Origin: Flavobacterium lindanitolerans
Lineage (GTDB): Bacteria; Bacteroidota; Bacteroidia; Flavobacteriales; Flavobacteriaceae
Assembly (NCBI RefSeq): GCF_002846575.1
Contig: NZ_PJND01000007.1
Location: 1,922,001-1,986,000 of the forward strand
Direction: 5' to 3'
DNA: 64,000 nucleotides
In this document: in pieces, positions 16,599 to 26,427 of the stretch
Position numbering within the stretch: position 1 is the first letter of the stretch
Layout: the number at the start of each line of letters is the position of its first letter
Translations under genes and position numbers: made by a program
The notes under the pieces: generated by a model
Databases searched by the model: none
Told to the model about the DNA's origin: nothing
Seen by the model: only the letters and a program-made list of their open reading frames with translations

Positions 16599-18452
16599 AT
16601 GTCAGAACAAAATCAGTATACCGAAGACAATATCCGTTCTCTCGACTGGAAGGAGCATATCCGAATGCGTCCGGGGATGTATATCGGGAAATTGGGCGAC
16701 GGTTCTTCACCAGACGATGGTATTTATATCCTATTGAAAGAAGTTTTGGACAACTGTATCGATGAATTCGTTATGGGTGCCGGAAAAACGATAGAGGTGT
16801 CAATTAAGGAGAAGACCGTTACCGTAAGAGATTATGGGCGTGGAATTCCGCTGGGAAAAGTAGTGGATGTAGTGTCCAAAATGAACACGGGAGGGAAGTA
16901 CGATTCCCTTGCCTTTAAAAAATCAGTCGGTCTGAATGGTGTCGGTACCAAGGCAGTCAATGCCCTCTCGACTTATTTCAGGGTAGAATCCGTTCGTGAA
17001 GAAAAACAGAAAGCGGCAGAATTCTCTGCGGGTAATCTGGTGCTTGAAGAAGATATTATTGAAACAACCAAGCGTAAAGGAACCAAAGTAACCTTTACTC
17101 CGGATGAGGCCATTTTCAAAAACTACAAGTTCAGGAACGAATATGTATTGAAAATGCTGAAAAATTATTGTTATCTGAACACCGGACTGACAATAATTTA
17201 CAATGGCGAAAAATTTTATTCTGATAACGGACTTAAAGACCTGTTAGAAGAAAACATTGCCGAGGAAGATATGGTCTATCCAATCATCCATCTTTCCGGC
17301 GATGATATAGAAATTGCCCTGACGCACAGTAAGTCGCAGTACTCAGAAGAATATCATTCTTTCGTGAACGGGCAGAATACAACTCAGGGAGGAACGCATT
17401 TGGTTGCTTTCCGTGAGGCGGTCGTAAAAACAATCCGCGAATTTTACAACAAAGGTTTTGAACCTTCGGATATCCGAAAATCCATTGTCAGCGCAATCAG
17501 CGTGAAAGTAATGGAGCCGGTGTTTGAATCGCAGACAAAGACAAAACTGGGTTCTACGGAAATGGGACCGGATTTGCCTTCGGTTCGTACGTTTATCAAT
17601 GATTTTATCAAAAATAAACTGGATAACTTTCTGCATAAAAACCCGGAAACAGCCGATTTGCTTTTGCGTAAGATTCTACAGGCGGAAAGAGAACGAAAAG
17701 AACTTTCAGGAATTCGTAAATTGGCGAAAGACCGTGCCAAAAAAGCCAGTCTTCACAATAAAAAATTACGGGATTGCCGTGTACACTTAACGGATTCTAA
17801 AAACCCAAGAAGTTTAGAAAGCACGCTTTTTATCACGGAGGGAGATTCGGCTTCGGGTTCTATCACCAAGTCGCGTGATGTGAATACACAGGCCGTATTC
17901 AGCTTGCGTGGTAAGCCTTTGAATTCGTATGGCATGAGCAAAAAGATTGTGTATGAAAACGAGGAATTCAACCTGCTTCAGGCCGCTTTGAATATTGAAG
18001 AAGACATGGGTGACCTGCGTTACAACAATATTGTAATTGCAACCGATGCCGATGTTGACGGAATGCACATTCGTTTACTGCTGATTACGTTCTTCCTGCA
18101 ATTTTTCCCGGAGTTAATCAAGGAAGGACATTTATATATCCTGCAAACGCCGCTTTTCAGGGTAAGAAACAGAAAAGAAACCATTTACTGCTATTCTGAA
18201 GAAGAACGGGTTAATGCTATTGAAAAGCTAAAACCTAAGCCGGAAATCACACGATTTAAAGGTTTGGGAGAAATCTCTCCTGACGAGTTCAAGCATTTTA
18301 TTGGTGATGATATCCGTCTGGACCCGGTCATGTTAGACAAGCTGACTTCCATTGAACAGCTTTTGTCTTTCTATATGGGTAAAAACACGCCGGATAGGCA
18401 GGAATTTATCATCAATAATCTGAAAGTAGAACTGGATGTTGTTGAGAAATAA
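16599..18452 (+). CDS. parE: Topoisomerase IV subunit B (ParE; GyrB family)
   Basis: The 617-residue ATPase subunit has the GHKL motifs ([37 protein letters not shown]), a transducer domain, then a TOPRIM domain with [10 protein letters not shown] at about residue 413 and [10 protein letters not shown] at about 482. It binds and hydrolyses ATP to drive strand passage. Its adjacency to the A subunit and modest length fit ParE rather than GyrB in this group, where gyrase genes are usually apart. It is 35 bases upstream of the A-subunit gene. Confidence 0.88.
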   Translation: MSEQNQYTEDNIRSLDWKEHIRMRPGMYIGKLGDGSSPDDGIYILLKEVLDNCIDEFVMGAGKTIEVSIKEKTVTVRDYGRGIPLGKVVDVVSKMNTGGKYDSLAFKKSVGLNGVGTKAVNALSTYFRVESVREEKQKAAEFSAGNLVLEEDIIETTKRKGTKVTFTPDEAIFKNYKFRNEYVLKMLKNYCYLNTGLTIIYNGEKFYSDNGLKDLLEENIAEEDMVYPIIHLSGDDIEIALTHSKSQYSEEYHSFVNGQNTTQGGTHLVAFREAVVKTIREFYNKGFEPSDIRKSIVSAISVKVMEPVFESQTKTKLGSTEMGPDLPSVRTFINDFIKNKLDNFLHKNPETADLLLRKILQAERERKELSGIRKLAKDRAKKASLHNKKLRDCRVHLTDSKNPRSLESTLFITEGDSASGSITKSRDVNTQAVFSLRGKPLNSYGMSKKIVYENEEFNLLQAALNIEEDMGDLRYNNIVIATDADVDGMHIRLLLITFFLQFFPELIKEGHLYILQTPLFRVRNRKETIYCYSEEERVNAIEKLKPKPEITRFKGLGEISPDEFKHFIGDDIRLDPVMLDKLTSIEQLLSFYMGKNTPDRQEFIINNLKVELDVVEK

Positions 18453-18487
18453 GATTAGAATTAAATAATTATAGGACCGCTTAATAA

Positions 18488-21139
18488 ATGGACGAAGAAG
18501 AGAATTTAGAGCCGATTGAAGGTCAACCTGAGGGTTCAGGGTCGCATTTTTACGATAATCAGGAAGAAAACAATCCGGAGGATACCATTACCAAGGTAAC
18601 CGGAATGTATAAGGATTGGTTCTTGGATTATGCTTCCTATGTAATCCTAGAACGTGCCGTTCCTGCCATAGAAGATGGTTTTAAGCCTGTACAACGCAGG
18701 ATTATGCACTCGATGAAAGAATTGGACGATGGACGTTACAACAAAGTAGCGAACATTGTTGGGCATACGATGCAGTATCACCCGCACGGTGATGCCAGTA
18801 TTGGTGATGCGATGGTGCAGATAGGGCAGAAGGACCTGCTTATTGACATGCAGGGAAACTGGGGTAACATCCTGACAGGCGACGGTGCCGCCGCTTCCCG
18901 TTATATCGAAGCAAGAATCAGCAAATTCGGGCACGATGTTCTCTATTCTCCAAAAATTACCTCATGGCAGGCTTCCTATGATGGGAGAAGGAATGAGCCT
19001 ATAAACCTTCCTGTAAAATTTCCACTGTTATTAGCTCAGGGGGCAGAAGGTATTGCCGTAGGACTTTCTACCAAAGTACTGCCGCATAACTTTAATGAAC
19101 TGATAGATAGTTCTATAAAAATATTAAAAGGGAAACCTTTTACCTTATATCCTGATTTTCCAACGGCGGGTATTGCCGACGTTTCCAATTATAACGATGG
19201 AATGCGTGGTGGACGTGTGCGCGTTCGTGCCAAAATTTCCCAGCTTGATAAGCAGACGTTGGTCATAACGCAGATTCCTTTCACGACCAACACCTCAACC
19301 TTGATTGAAAGTATCCTGAAAGCCAATGAAAAAGGGAAAATCAAGATTAAAAAAATTGAAGATAATACCGCTGCTGAAGTTGAAATCATCATTCATCTTT
19401 ATCCGGGTGTTTCACCAGATAAGACCATTGATGCCTTGTTTGCTTTTACAGCCTGTGAAACTTCTGTTGCACCGCTTGGTTGTGTGATACAGGACCATAA
19501 GCCGTTATTTATTGGCGTATCAGACATGCTTAAGATTTCTACCCAGAGAACGGTAGACCTGCTCAAGCGTGAACTGGAAATCCAGTTGGATGAACTGGAA
19601 GAACAATGGCATTTCCTTTCTCTGGAGCGTATTTTTATCGAGAAAAGAATTTACCGTCTTATTGAAGAAGAAGAAACATGGGAAGGCGTTATCAAGGCAA
19701 TTGATGAAGGACTGAAACCTTATGTTCAGCATTTGAAGCGTGCCGTTACAGAAGAAGATATTGTTAGGCTGACCGAAATCCGAATCAAGAGAATTTCCAA
19801 GTTTGATATTGACAAGGCGCAAGAGAAAATCGAGGCTTTGGAAGGCGATATTGAACAGGTAAAATATGATTTGGACCACATTATTGATTTCACAATTGCA
19901 TTCTTTACCAAACTGAAAGAAAAATACGGAAAAGGGAAGGAACGCCAAACCGAACTCCGAATTTTTGATGATATTGAAGCTACAAAAGTAGTATTGAGAA
20001 ATACCAAGCTTTATGTAAACCGGGAAGAAGGCTTTATTGGAACCGGATTGAAAAAAGACGAATATGTTACAGACTGTTCTGATATTGATGATGTGATTGT
20101 CTTTCTTCGAAACGGAACCATGATGGTTTCCAAAGTCGATGATAAAAAGTTCGTAGGCAAAGACATCATACATGTAGCTATTTTTGATAAGAACGATAAA
20201 CGTACGATTTATAACATGATTTATCGTGATGGAAAATCAGGCCCGTCCTATATCAAACGTTTCAATGTTTCAGGAATTACCAGAGACAAGGCTTATGACC
20301 TGACACAGGAAAAGCCGGGTTCACAGGTATTGTACTTTTCGCATAACCCGAATGGAGAAGCGGAAGTTATTACTGTATTGCTCAGACAGGTTGGAAGTGT
20401 CAAAAAATTGAAATTTGATATTGATTTTGCGGCAATGGCCATCAAAGGAAGAGCTTCAAAAGGAAATCTGGTAACCAAATATCCAATCAAGAAAATAGAA
20501 TTAAAGGAAAAAGGAATTTCAACCTTAAAACCAAGAAGAATCTGGTTTGATGATACAGTCCAGAAACTAAATGTAGACGGCAGGGGAGAATTGTTAGGCG
20601 AATTCAGGCCAAATGACAGGCTTTTGATTATCAATCAGTCCGGAAGGCTGAAAACGATTATTCCGGAATTGACAACGCATTTTGATGAAGATATGGTAGT
20701 TCTCGAAAAATGGCTGCCTAAAAAACCTATTTCTGCAATCTATTATGACGGAGAAAAGGAACGCTATTTCGTAAAACGATTCCTCGTCGAAAATGAAAAC
20801 AAAGAAGAAATTTTTATTACGGAACATCCGAAATCGCAACTGGAAATCGTAGCGACAGATTACCGTCCGGTAGCCGAAATTGTGTTTGCAAAAGTAAAAG
20901 GCGTACAGAAAGAAAACCAGACGGTTGATTTGGAGAGTTTTATTGCTGTAAAGGGAATAAAAGCCTTAGGAAACCAATTGACAACAGATAAGTTAAAACA
21001 GGTCAACCTTTTGGAACCGTTACCTTATGAAGAACCGGAAGAAGAAATTCCTGAAGAAATAGAAGTTTCCGGCTCGACAGAAATTTCAGATGATGTTCAG
21101 CTTGATGATGACGGACAGATTACATTAAGTCTGGATTAA
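18488..21139 (+). CDS. parC: Topoisomerase IV subunit A (ParC; GyrA family)
   Basis: The 883-residue DNA cleavage subunit has PVQRRIMHSM, the quinolone-region segment YHPHGDASIGDAMV (residues 97-110) and the catalytic tyrosine Y139 in AASRYIEAR. A long coiled tower segment and a C-terminal beta-pinwheel follow, and the tail is acidic (EEPEEEIPEEIE). At the position of GyrA Ser83 / ParC Ser80 of E. coli this protein has Ala. It forms one unit with parE and ends at a strong bidirectional terminator. Assignment to topoisomerase IV rather than gyrase is inferred from gene pairing. Confidence 0.88.
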   Translation: MDEEENLEPIEGQPEGSGSHFYDNQEENNPEDTITKVTGMYKDWFLDYASYVILERAVPAIEDGFKPVQRRIMHSMKELDDGRYNKVANIVGHTMQYHPHGDASIGDAMVQIGQKDLLIDMQGNWGNILTGDGAAASRYIEARISKFGHDVLYSPKITSWQASYDGRRNEPINLPVKFPLLLAQGAEGIAVGLSTKVLPHNFNELIDSSIKILKGKPFTLYPDFPTAGIADVSNYNDGMRGGRVRVRAKISQLDKQTLVITQIPFTTNTSTLIESILKANEKGKIKIKKIEDNTAAEVEIIIHLYPGVSPDKTIDALFAFTACETSVAPLGCVIQDHKPLFIGVSDMLKISTQRTVDLLKRELEIQLDELEEQWHFLSLERIFIEKRIYRLIEEEETWEGVIKAIDEGLKPYVQHLKRAVTEEDIVRLTEIRIKRISKFDIDKAQEKIEALEGDIEQVKYDLDHIIDFTIAFFTKLKEKYGKGKERQTELRIFDDIEATKVVLRNTKLYVNREEGFIGTGLKKDEYVTDCSDIDDVIVFLRNGTMMVSKVDDKKFVGKDIIHVAIFDKNDKRTIYNMIYRDGKSGPSYIKRFNVSGITRDKAYDLTQEKPGSQVLYFSHNPNGEAEVITVLLRQVGSVKKLKFDIDFAAMAIKGRASKGNLVTKYPIKKIELKEKGISTLKPRRIWFDDTVQKLNVDGRGELLGEFRPNDRLLIINQSGRLKTIIPELTTHFDEDMVVLEKWLPKKPISAIYYDGEKERYFVKRFLVENENKEEIFITEHPKSQLEIVATDYRPVAEIVFAKVKGVQKENQTVDLESFIAVKGIKALGNQLTTDKLKQVNLLEPLPYEEPEEEIPEEIEVSGSTEISDDVQLDDDGQITLSLD

Positions 21140-21144
21140 ATAAA

Positions 21145-21174
21145 AAACGGAATGCAATGCATTCCGTTTCTTTT
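21145..21174. terminator. Bidirectional terminator after parC
   Basis: AAACGGAAT (21145-21153) pairs with ATTCCGTTT (21161-21169), flanked by an A-run and a T-run. It also lies just beyond the stop of the convergent peroxidase gene. Confidence 0.85.
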
Positions 21175-22958
21175 TAGTTGTATCTCTTGTCTGTCAGTGT
21201 TTTCATAAAGGCAACCAGCGCTTTTTTTTCAGCTGCCGTCAGGTTCAGCTTGTCGGTAGGAAGAGTTTGGTTTTCTACGCTTAGGCCCAATCCTGTTCCT
21301 CCACCCAAATCATAAAATTCGACTACTTCTTCCAAAGTAGCAAATGCCCCGTTATGCATATAAGGTGCGGTTACGGCCACATTGCGAAGTGTTGGCGTTT
21401 TAAAAGCTCCTTTGAGCTGTGGCAGCTGATTGAATATATAGCGGCCTCTATCTTCGCTCAGGCGTTTTCCGGAAGCATCTTCCGGGGTGCCTACAACTTC
21501 ATGTTCTGTTTTGGCAAAGTTGGGCGGTACTGTTCCGTTAAACAATGGCGTAAAATGGCAAGTCGCACATTTTGCTTTTCCCATAAACAGGTTCATACCC
21601 TGAATTTCTTCGGCATTGATACTGTTTTTATTGCCACGCATGTAAGAATCAAATCGTGAATCGAAAGAATTGAGCGAACGAACATAACTGGAGATTGCAT
21701 TTTGAATCTGCCAGGCTTCCGTCTTATCTGATTTAGGATAGGCTTTCTGGAAAAGTTGGATGTATTCCCTGTCAGAAGAAATTTTAGAATGGATTGCAAC
21801 AAGCGAGCCGTGCATTTCGTCTTTGTTTTCAATGACGTCAACACTTTGTTTTTCTAAATCTAGCTGTCGCATATCCCAAAATTGCGCATTTTGGAAGGAG
21901 GCATAGGTCAAGGTAGGCGTATTGCGGTTGAGGTTTTTCCCTTTTAAAGAAACATTGGTTTTCAACCCGTCTGTAAATGCTATCTCAGGATTATGACAAG
22001 AAGCGCAACTTCTGTTTCCGTCTTTGGACAGACTTTTATCATAAAACAGTTTTTCACCTAAAATCGCTTTTTCATCAGAATATCGGTATTCATTAGAAGC
22101 TACAAAACCGTTCACATCAAAAGCATTTTCATCAAACAGAGTTGCCGCTGTTGCTTTTAACGGTCGGTTGCGTTCTACGGCCGGTATCTTTTCTTCTTTT
22201 TGGAACAGATTTAGTTTTTGTGACAACGGATTCAGATATTCTGTAATAAATACAACCCTGTTGAACGTATTAAAATTCGGATTTGAATCACAATACTCTT
22301 TTGCTTTTGCCGCTATTTGTTTTACATCGTCCAAAATCTTGCTGTTAGGCTGGATAATTAAAAGCAGTTCCGGAATTACGGACAAGCTTTGTCGGGCTTC
22401 CGGAATGGAAGAATTGAGTATAGGGCTGTCAAAGCCGGTAATTCCCAAAGTCAGGATTCTGTGTACATTTTGCTGTAAGGCATCCAAAACATAATCATCA
22501 CTGATTGTAATGGCTCCAAAAGTTGTCTCAACTTGTTTTGTATTGGAAAGCAAAATATCCAGTTCGCGGATTATTTCTTTTTTATTTTTGAAATCATATT
22601 CAGGATAGATGTGTTCTTCAATAACCTGAAATCCGTTAGGAACGAAAAACTTATTCTCTTCCAGTTCCATTTCATCCAATGCCGGGCCGTTCATGAATCG
22701 GGCCGTTTCCGGAACAAAATATTCAATTGCCCATTCGATTCTTTTGTATTGCAATCGGGTTTTTTTGAATTGTTCCAAAACTTCTTTTTGAGAACTATCT
22801 GCAGCAATTTTTTCCTGCAACAATATGATTTCGTTTTTCAGTTTTGTAAGGTCTATTAAAAGTTCCTGTTTTATGTTTTTTTCAAATGCCCTGTCCTGAC
22901 AGCCAGAAAAAAAGAAAGTAAGCAGGGTAAGGGAAAATATAAAATACTTTAATTTCAT
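21174..22958 (-). CDS. Di-heme cytochrome c peroxidase lipoprotein with an extra N-terminal domain
   Basis: The 594-residue protein begins with a lipoprotein signal (LTLLTFFFSGC). Residues of about 25-270 are an all-helical domain that resembles imelysin/EfeO-like helical bundles by eye, a weak guess. The C-terminal half is a MauG/CcpA-type di-heme peroxidase with CASCH at about residue 317 and CATCH at about 462, plus TPTLRNVAVTAPYMHNGAFATLEEVV. It probably reduces peroxide or carries out oxidative chemistry in the periplasm. Classical CcpA proteins are about 330 residues, so the N-terminal extension is notable. It lies downstream of the PhoX-like gene, with a hairpin terminator between. Confidence 0.85.
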   Translation of the reverse strand: MKLKYFIFSLTLLTFFFSGCQDRAFEKNIKQELLIDLTKLKNEIILLQEKIAADSSQKEVLEQFKKTRLQYKRIEWAIEYFVPETARFMNGPALDEMELEENKFFVPNGFQVIEEHIYPEYDFKNKKEIIRELDILLSNTKQVETTFGAITISDDYVLDALQQNVHRILTLGITGFDSPILNSSIPEARQSLSVIPELLLIIQPNSKILDDVKQIAAKAKEYCDSNPNFNTFNRVVFITEYLNPLSQKLNLFQKEEKIPAVERNRPLKATAATLFDENAFDVNGFVASNEYRYSDEKAILGEKLFYDKSLSKDGNRSCASCHNPEIAFTDGLKTNVSLKGKNLNRNTPTLTYASFQNAQFWDMRQLDLEKQSVDVIENKDEMHGSLVAIHSKISSDREYIQLFQKAYPKSDKTEAWQIQNAISSYVRSLNSFDSRFDSYMRGNKNSINAEEIQGMNLFMGKAKCATCHFTPLFNGTVPPNFAKTEHEVVGTPEDASGKRLSEDRGRYIFNQLPQLKGAFKTPTLRNVAVTAPYMHNGAFATLEEVVEFYDLGGGTGLGLSVENQTLPTDKLNLTAAEKKALVAFMKTLTDKRYN

Positions 22959-22976
22959 TTTGTGTAGTTAAAAAGC

Positions 22977-23006
22977 AACAACCCTTATGTTAGGATAAGG
23001 GTTGTT
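22977..23006 (-). terminator. Hairpin between the PhoX-like and peroxidase genes
   Basis: AACAACCCTTAT and ATAAGGGTTGTT form a perfect 12-base stem with loop GTTAGG. On the minus strand it ends in GCTTTTT. It would end PhoX-like transcripts or reduce reading into the peroxidase gene. Confidence 0.82.
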
Positions 23007-23029
23007 TTATAGTGTTGTTTTTGTGTGAA

Positions 23030-24511
23030 TTAACGCTGTACGTTTCGTATAATTACGGTCTGTCCACCTTCTTTGTTAGTGCTTCTTCCGCTTCCGTCAG
23101 CATTCAGGAAAGCATCTTTCTGCCAGGTGTGCGGGTGGATGTTTACAAGGAATGTTCCCGGAACACCTATGATGTCTGATATGTCAGTCATTGCGCCAAA
23201 TTCCCAGCTTCCAAAACGCATTTCGCCTGTCTGGTTGTAAAGAGAGTTCCAAGCCGCATCGTTTCGCTTATGATTCATGTTTAACCATGGCTTGTTTTGT
23301 TTTGTAGCGATATTGTACTGCCATATGTATGAATCGTGCTGGGCTGCGGTATAATAGCTGTCACCATCTTCCTGAATGTACACGAAGTTTTCCGTAACAC
23401 AAAGGTTATCCGGATTGATTAATCCTGTTCCCGGAGTACTGTCGCCTTCAGCAATTACTTCAAGAGTTCCTGCCAACGGATTGTTAGCATCCATTTTTAA
23501 TCTGTAAACTCTTCCCCACATCGTGTAGCCATCTACCGGAGCATTTGAAGTAGCCTGACCTGTGGCCGTGAAATAAACTTCACGATTGTTGCTGGCACTT
23601 CCTTTTCTGTAATCTACATCTTCCACTCTGGAGAAACGGATTGCACCCAAATTGTTTACTGTAGTATTGATTACAGCACCGGTAAGGTTTTTAGCATTTG
23701 GAATTTCAACAAAAGAAACATTGTAGCTATTGTTCATAGTCATAGCAGTTTCAACCTGATTTCCGTCAGTTCTTTTTAGGGCATATAGTTTTCCGTTAGA
23801 CAAATCGCCTACTGTATTACTCATGTACATAATCATTTGTCCTGCGCTGGCATGCGAAGTAGTATAAGATTGGTCTTCCCCAATTAAGATAACGGTTTTA
23901 CCCGGATAAGCGTCTTTTGGAAGTGGCACGGCATTTTCCATACTGGCTTTTCCTAATGCAGGAAGAATTCTGTCGGTTCTGCTTCTGTCGTTTGCTAACC
24001 CCATTGGGTCAATTCCGTGAACCATACTTTCTTCGCCACTTTCTCCTGCTGTAAGGAAGATAGGACCAAAGCCATGAATTTCAGGAGTTGCAAGAGTAGC
24101 CGAGCACAAACGGGTCATTCCGCCCACGCCGTCAACAATATATTCACCTTTGACAGGCTTAAAAGTCTTGTCTAAATATACCCTTGAAACTGATTGCAGG
24201 ATTTCGTGGTTTGAAATCAGGATATAACCTTCACCTGAAGGATTCTTCATTAATCCGGCACCATCAGGCTGGGCTCCGTATACGAAAGCGGGAGACTGTG
24301 ACAGTTGGTCGGCACTTGTAATTAAGGTGCTAATTTCCATGCTCTCAAATCCGGGCATTGCAAACACAAAAGCCGGGATAGAGGAATGTGATGTAAAGTC
24401 AATTTCCCGGTTTACTGGAGTTCCGTTTGAACTGTCATCATTTTGGCAGCTTGCCAATAAGATGCTTGCCGTTGCCAAAATGGCAAAAGTCTTGGTTGTT
24501 AGTTGTCTCAT
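23030..24511 (-). CDS. PhoX-like (DUF839) lipoprotein
   Basis: The 493-residue protein has a lipoprotein signal (ATASILLASC) and the DUF839/PhoX pattern: GEGYILISNHEILQ, VHGIDPMG, an Asp/Glu-rich SYTTSHASAGQ region and GLINPDNLCVTENFVYIQED, where PDNL is characteristic. PhoX enzymes are calcium/iron phosphatases built as a beta-propeller, usually active under phosphate shortage. Whether the metal-site residues are all kept cannot be settled by eye. It is followed by a di-heme peroxidase gene. A -7-like TAGCTTTG on the minus strand (24541-24534) lies before the start. Confidence 0.72.
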   Translation of the reverse strand: MRQLTTKTFAILATASILLASCQNDDSSNGTPVNREIDFTSHSSIPAFVFAMPGFESMEISTLITSADQLSQSPAFVYGAQPDGAGLMKNPSGEGYILISNHEILQSVSRVYLDKTFKPVKGEYIVDGVGGMTRLCSATLATPEIHGFGPIFLTAGESGEESMVHGIDPMGLANDRSRTDRILPALGKASMENAVPLPKDAYPGKTVILIGEDQSYTTSHASAGQMIMYMSNTVGDLSNGKLYALKRTDGNQVETAMTMNNSYNVSFVEIPNAKNLTGAVINTTVNNLGAIRFSRVEDVDYRKGSASNNREVYFTATGQATSNAPVDGYTMWGRVYRLKMDANNPLAGTLEVIAEGDSTPGTGLINPDNLCVTENFVYIQEDGDSYYTAAQHDSYIWQYNIATKQNKPWLNMNHKRNDAAWNSLYNQTGEMRFGSWEFGAMTDISDIIGVPGTFLVNIHPHTWQKDAFLNADGSGRSTNKEGGQTVIIRNVQR

Positions 24512-24634
24512 GTTGTTGGTTTTTTGTTTGTGGCAAAGCTATTTATGAGACGTTAACAGTAAATTAAGGGATGATTTTTAAAAGTATATTTAAAAGTAAA
24601 GGAATTGTATTGTAAAAGTGTTTTGTGTAAACAA

Positions 24635-24666
24635 AAAGCGCTTCCGGATTACGGAAGCGCTTTCTA
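24635..24666 (-). terminator. Rho-independent terminator of the murQ-terC operon
   Basis: AAAGCGCTTCCG (24635-24646) and CGGAAGCGCTTT (24652-24663) form a perfect 12-base stem with loop GATTA, just after the terC stop on the minus strand. Confidence 0.88.
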
Positions 24667-24681
24667 TTTATAGTGGTGGAT

Positions 24682-25458
24682 TTAATTAGAAGATTTTTTC
24701 CTCATTTTCATGTTAAGAAATTCTACCGCAAGTGAAAAGGCAATCGCAAAATACAGATAGCCTTTTGGAACGGCTCCAACATGTTGTCCGGCCAATTGCG
24801 CCTCAGAAAGATGCATACTTTCCGTAATCAGCATAAAACCAATCAGGATAAGGAAAGCCAGACCTAAAATTTGGATAGAAGGGTTTGCATTTACGAAATT
24901 TCCAACAGGAACAGCAAAAAGCATCATGACACCTACAGAAATTACTACAGCAGTAATCATAATGTATAAGGCGCCTTCCAGGCCGTTTGTCATACCAACC
25001 GCTGTCAGGATGGAATCGACAGAGAAAATCAGGTCAATTAATAAAATTTGAAGGATTACACTGGAGAATGATTTTTTGGCAACATCGCCCAAACTCTTTT
25101 CTTCTTCCCCTTTGTGGTCCACCTTTTCATGAATTTCTTTGGTACTCTTATAAATAAGGAAAAGTCCTCCAAGCAGTAAAATTAGTGCCTGACCGGTAAC
25201 ATGGCCGCTAAACCATCCAAAATCAAAAGAAAACAATGGGGCTTTCATGGCAATCAGCAGCGTAATTCCAAAAAGTAGCCCTATTCTCATAAACATGGCA
25301 AGGAAAAGTCCTATTCGTGTAGCTCTTTTACGGTCTTCGACAGGCAGCTTTCCGGTTACGATTGAAATAAAAATAATATTGTCAATACCTAAGATAATCT
25401 CTAAAAAAGTCAGAGTCAATAAGGCAATCCATGCATCCGGATTTAAAAATACTTCCAT
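24682..25458 (-). CDS. TerC family integral membrane protein
   Basis: The 258-residue protein has seven or so membrane segments and both TerC signatures: LEIILGIDNIIFISIVTGKLP near the N-terminus and DLIFSVDSILTAVGM in the middle. The Asp residues of these motifs are thought to bind metal. The cytoplasmic loop carries KVDHKGEEEKSLGD. Family members have been linked to tellurite resistance and, more recently, to manganese export. It is the last gene of a six-gene minus-strand operon, six bases after a small lipoprotein gene, and is followed by a strong terminator. Confidence 0.9.
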   Translation of the reverse strand: MEVFLNPDAWIALLTLTFLEIILGIDNIIFISIVTGKLPVEDRKRATRIGLFLAMFMRIGLLFGITLLIAMKAPLFSFDFGWFSGHVTGQALILLLGGLFLIYKSTKEIHEKVDHKGEEEKSLGDVAKKSFSSVILQILLIDLIFSVDSILTAVGMTNGLEGALYIMITAVVISVGVMMLFAVPVGNFVNANPSIQILGLAFLILIGFMLITESMHLSEAQLAGQHVGAVPKGYLYFAIAFSLAVEFLNMKMRKKSSN

Positions 25459-25464
25459 TTTTGT

Positions 25465-25842
25465 TTATTTGATTTTGGTTACTGTTCCTTTCTGTTTGTT
25501 TGTATTGCCCAGTTTTGAAAACTCAAATGTATATGAGTTTTCAGTTGTACTCAAAATTTTCATGTGGATTGCCTGTTTTTCCGCCATATTTTTCGGATTC
25601 ATTTTCTCCAGAATATATTCACAATCATTAATCCATCGAACTTTTGAAGTGTCGGTCTTTCCTTCAAAAGTATCAATTTCCAAAGTATCATTTCTTACAA
25701 AGTGAGATGTTTTTTTTACACCATTAACTTCATATTCGAATTGAAATTCTCCGGTTTTAAAATCTTTGCAGTTTCGTTCTACATTATAGCAGGAAGTCAG
25801 CAATCCAAGAGTGAGCAGGGCAAGGGAAAGTATTTTTTTCAT
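25465..25842 (-). CDS. Small hypothetical lipoprotein
   Basis: The 125-residue protein has a lipoprotein signal ending LLTSC. The mature part has CKDFKTGEFQFEYEVNG, a beta-rich middle and WINDCEYILEKMNP. A Cys pair (CKDF and DCEY) could form a disulfide. I recall homologues in many Flavobacteriaceae, without known function. It lies between the DUF1572 gene (7-base gap) and terC (6-base gap), so it belongs to the murQ-terC operon. Confidence 0.75.
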   Translation of the reverse strand: MKKILSLALLTLGLLTSCYNVERNCKDFKTGEFQFEYEVNGVKKTSHFVRNDTLEIDTFEGKTDTSKVRWINDCEYILEKMNPKNMAEKQAIHMKILSTTENSYTFEFSKLGNTNKQKGTVTKIK

Positions 25843-25849
25843 GTGTTGT

Positions 25850-26425
25850 TTATTTAAGTTTATTTAATTCGTCGTCGGTAAAATTTTTGATGGATTTTTC
25901 CTGGGCGAATTTTGCAGCGTTGTAGTCACCAGATTTGTTTTTAGGGATTGAAAGGCTATCCCATTCGGTCTTTTTCAAAAGTTTGGCATAAAAGACAATC
26001 TGCCCGATATGGTATGGATAATGTGCCAGTTGCCTGTTAATGGCTTCAATAACGGTATGTCCTTCATTACGGATATAGATGATTTCTGTTAGCTGTTCCG
26101 GATGTAACGGATTTATAGCATTAAAAAGACACTCCCAGCCTTCGTTCCATTTTGCCATCAATTCTTCTCTTGACTGGTAGGTGTCTACAAATTCACCGTC
26201 TCTCTTGCGCCATTCTTTTTCTCCGTCAGAAGTGAGAAAGTCGGTCCAGCGGGAAAGCATATTGCCATGCATATGTTTGACGATGACAGCAATGCTGTTT
26301 GTGTCTTCGTTTAGCGAAATAAAAAGCTGTTCGTCAGCTAGTTGGGCCATTGCTTTTTCGCCAAGAGTTTTATAGTATAAAAACTGTTTTTTAACACTGT
26401 CCAGAAAGTGAGAATTTGCATCCAT
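25850..26425 (-). CDS. DUF1572 (DinB-like) family protein
   Basis: The 191-residue protein fits DUF1572, a branch of the DinB/YfiT four-helix metalloenzyme fold. It has LADEQLFISLNEDTNSIAVIVKHMHGNMLSRWTDFLTSDGEK and, later, INRQLAHYPYHIGQIVFYAKLL. The His residues of KHMHGN, AHYPYHIGQ form the probable metal site. Relatives include bacillithiol S-transferases, but the substrate here is unknown. It follows the pentapeptide-repeat gene after two bases. Confidence 0.82.
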   Translation of the reverse strand: MDANSHFLDSVKKQFLYYKTLGEKAMAQLADEQLFISLNEDTNSIAVIVKHMHGNMLSRWTDFLTSDGEKEWRKRDGEFVDTYQSREELMAKWNEGWECLFNAINPLHPEQLTEIIYIRNEGHTVIEAINRQLAHYPYHIGQIVFYAKLLKKTEWDSLSIPKNKSGDYNAAKFAQEKSIKNFTDDELNKLK

Positions 26426-26427
26426 GA

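Noticed and set aside
19520..20173. 217-codon frame antisense to parC
   Set aside because: Composition is the mirror of the coding strand (Phe, Asn, Ile rich), with no family match and no promoter.
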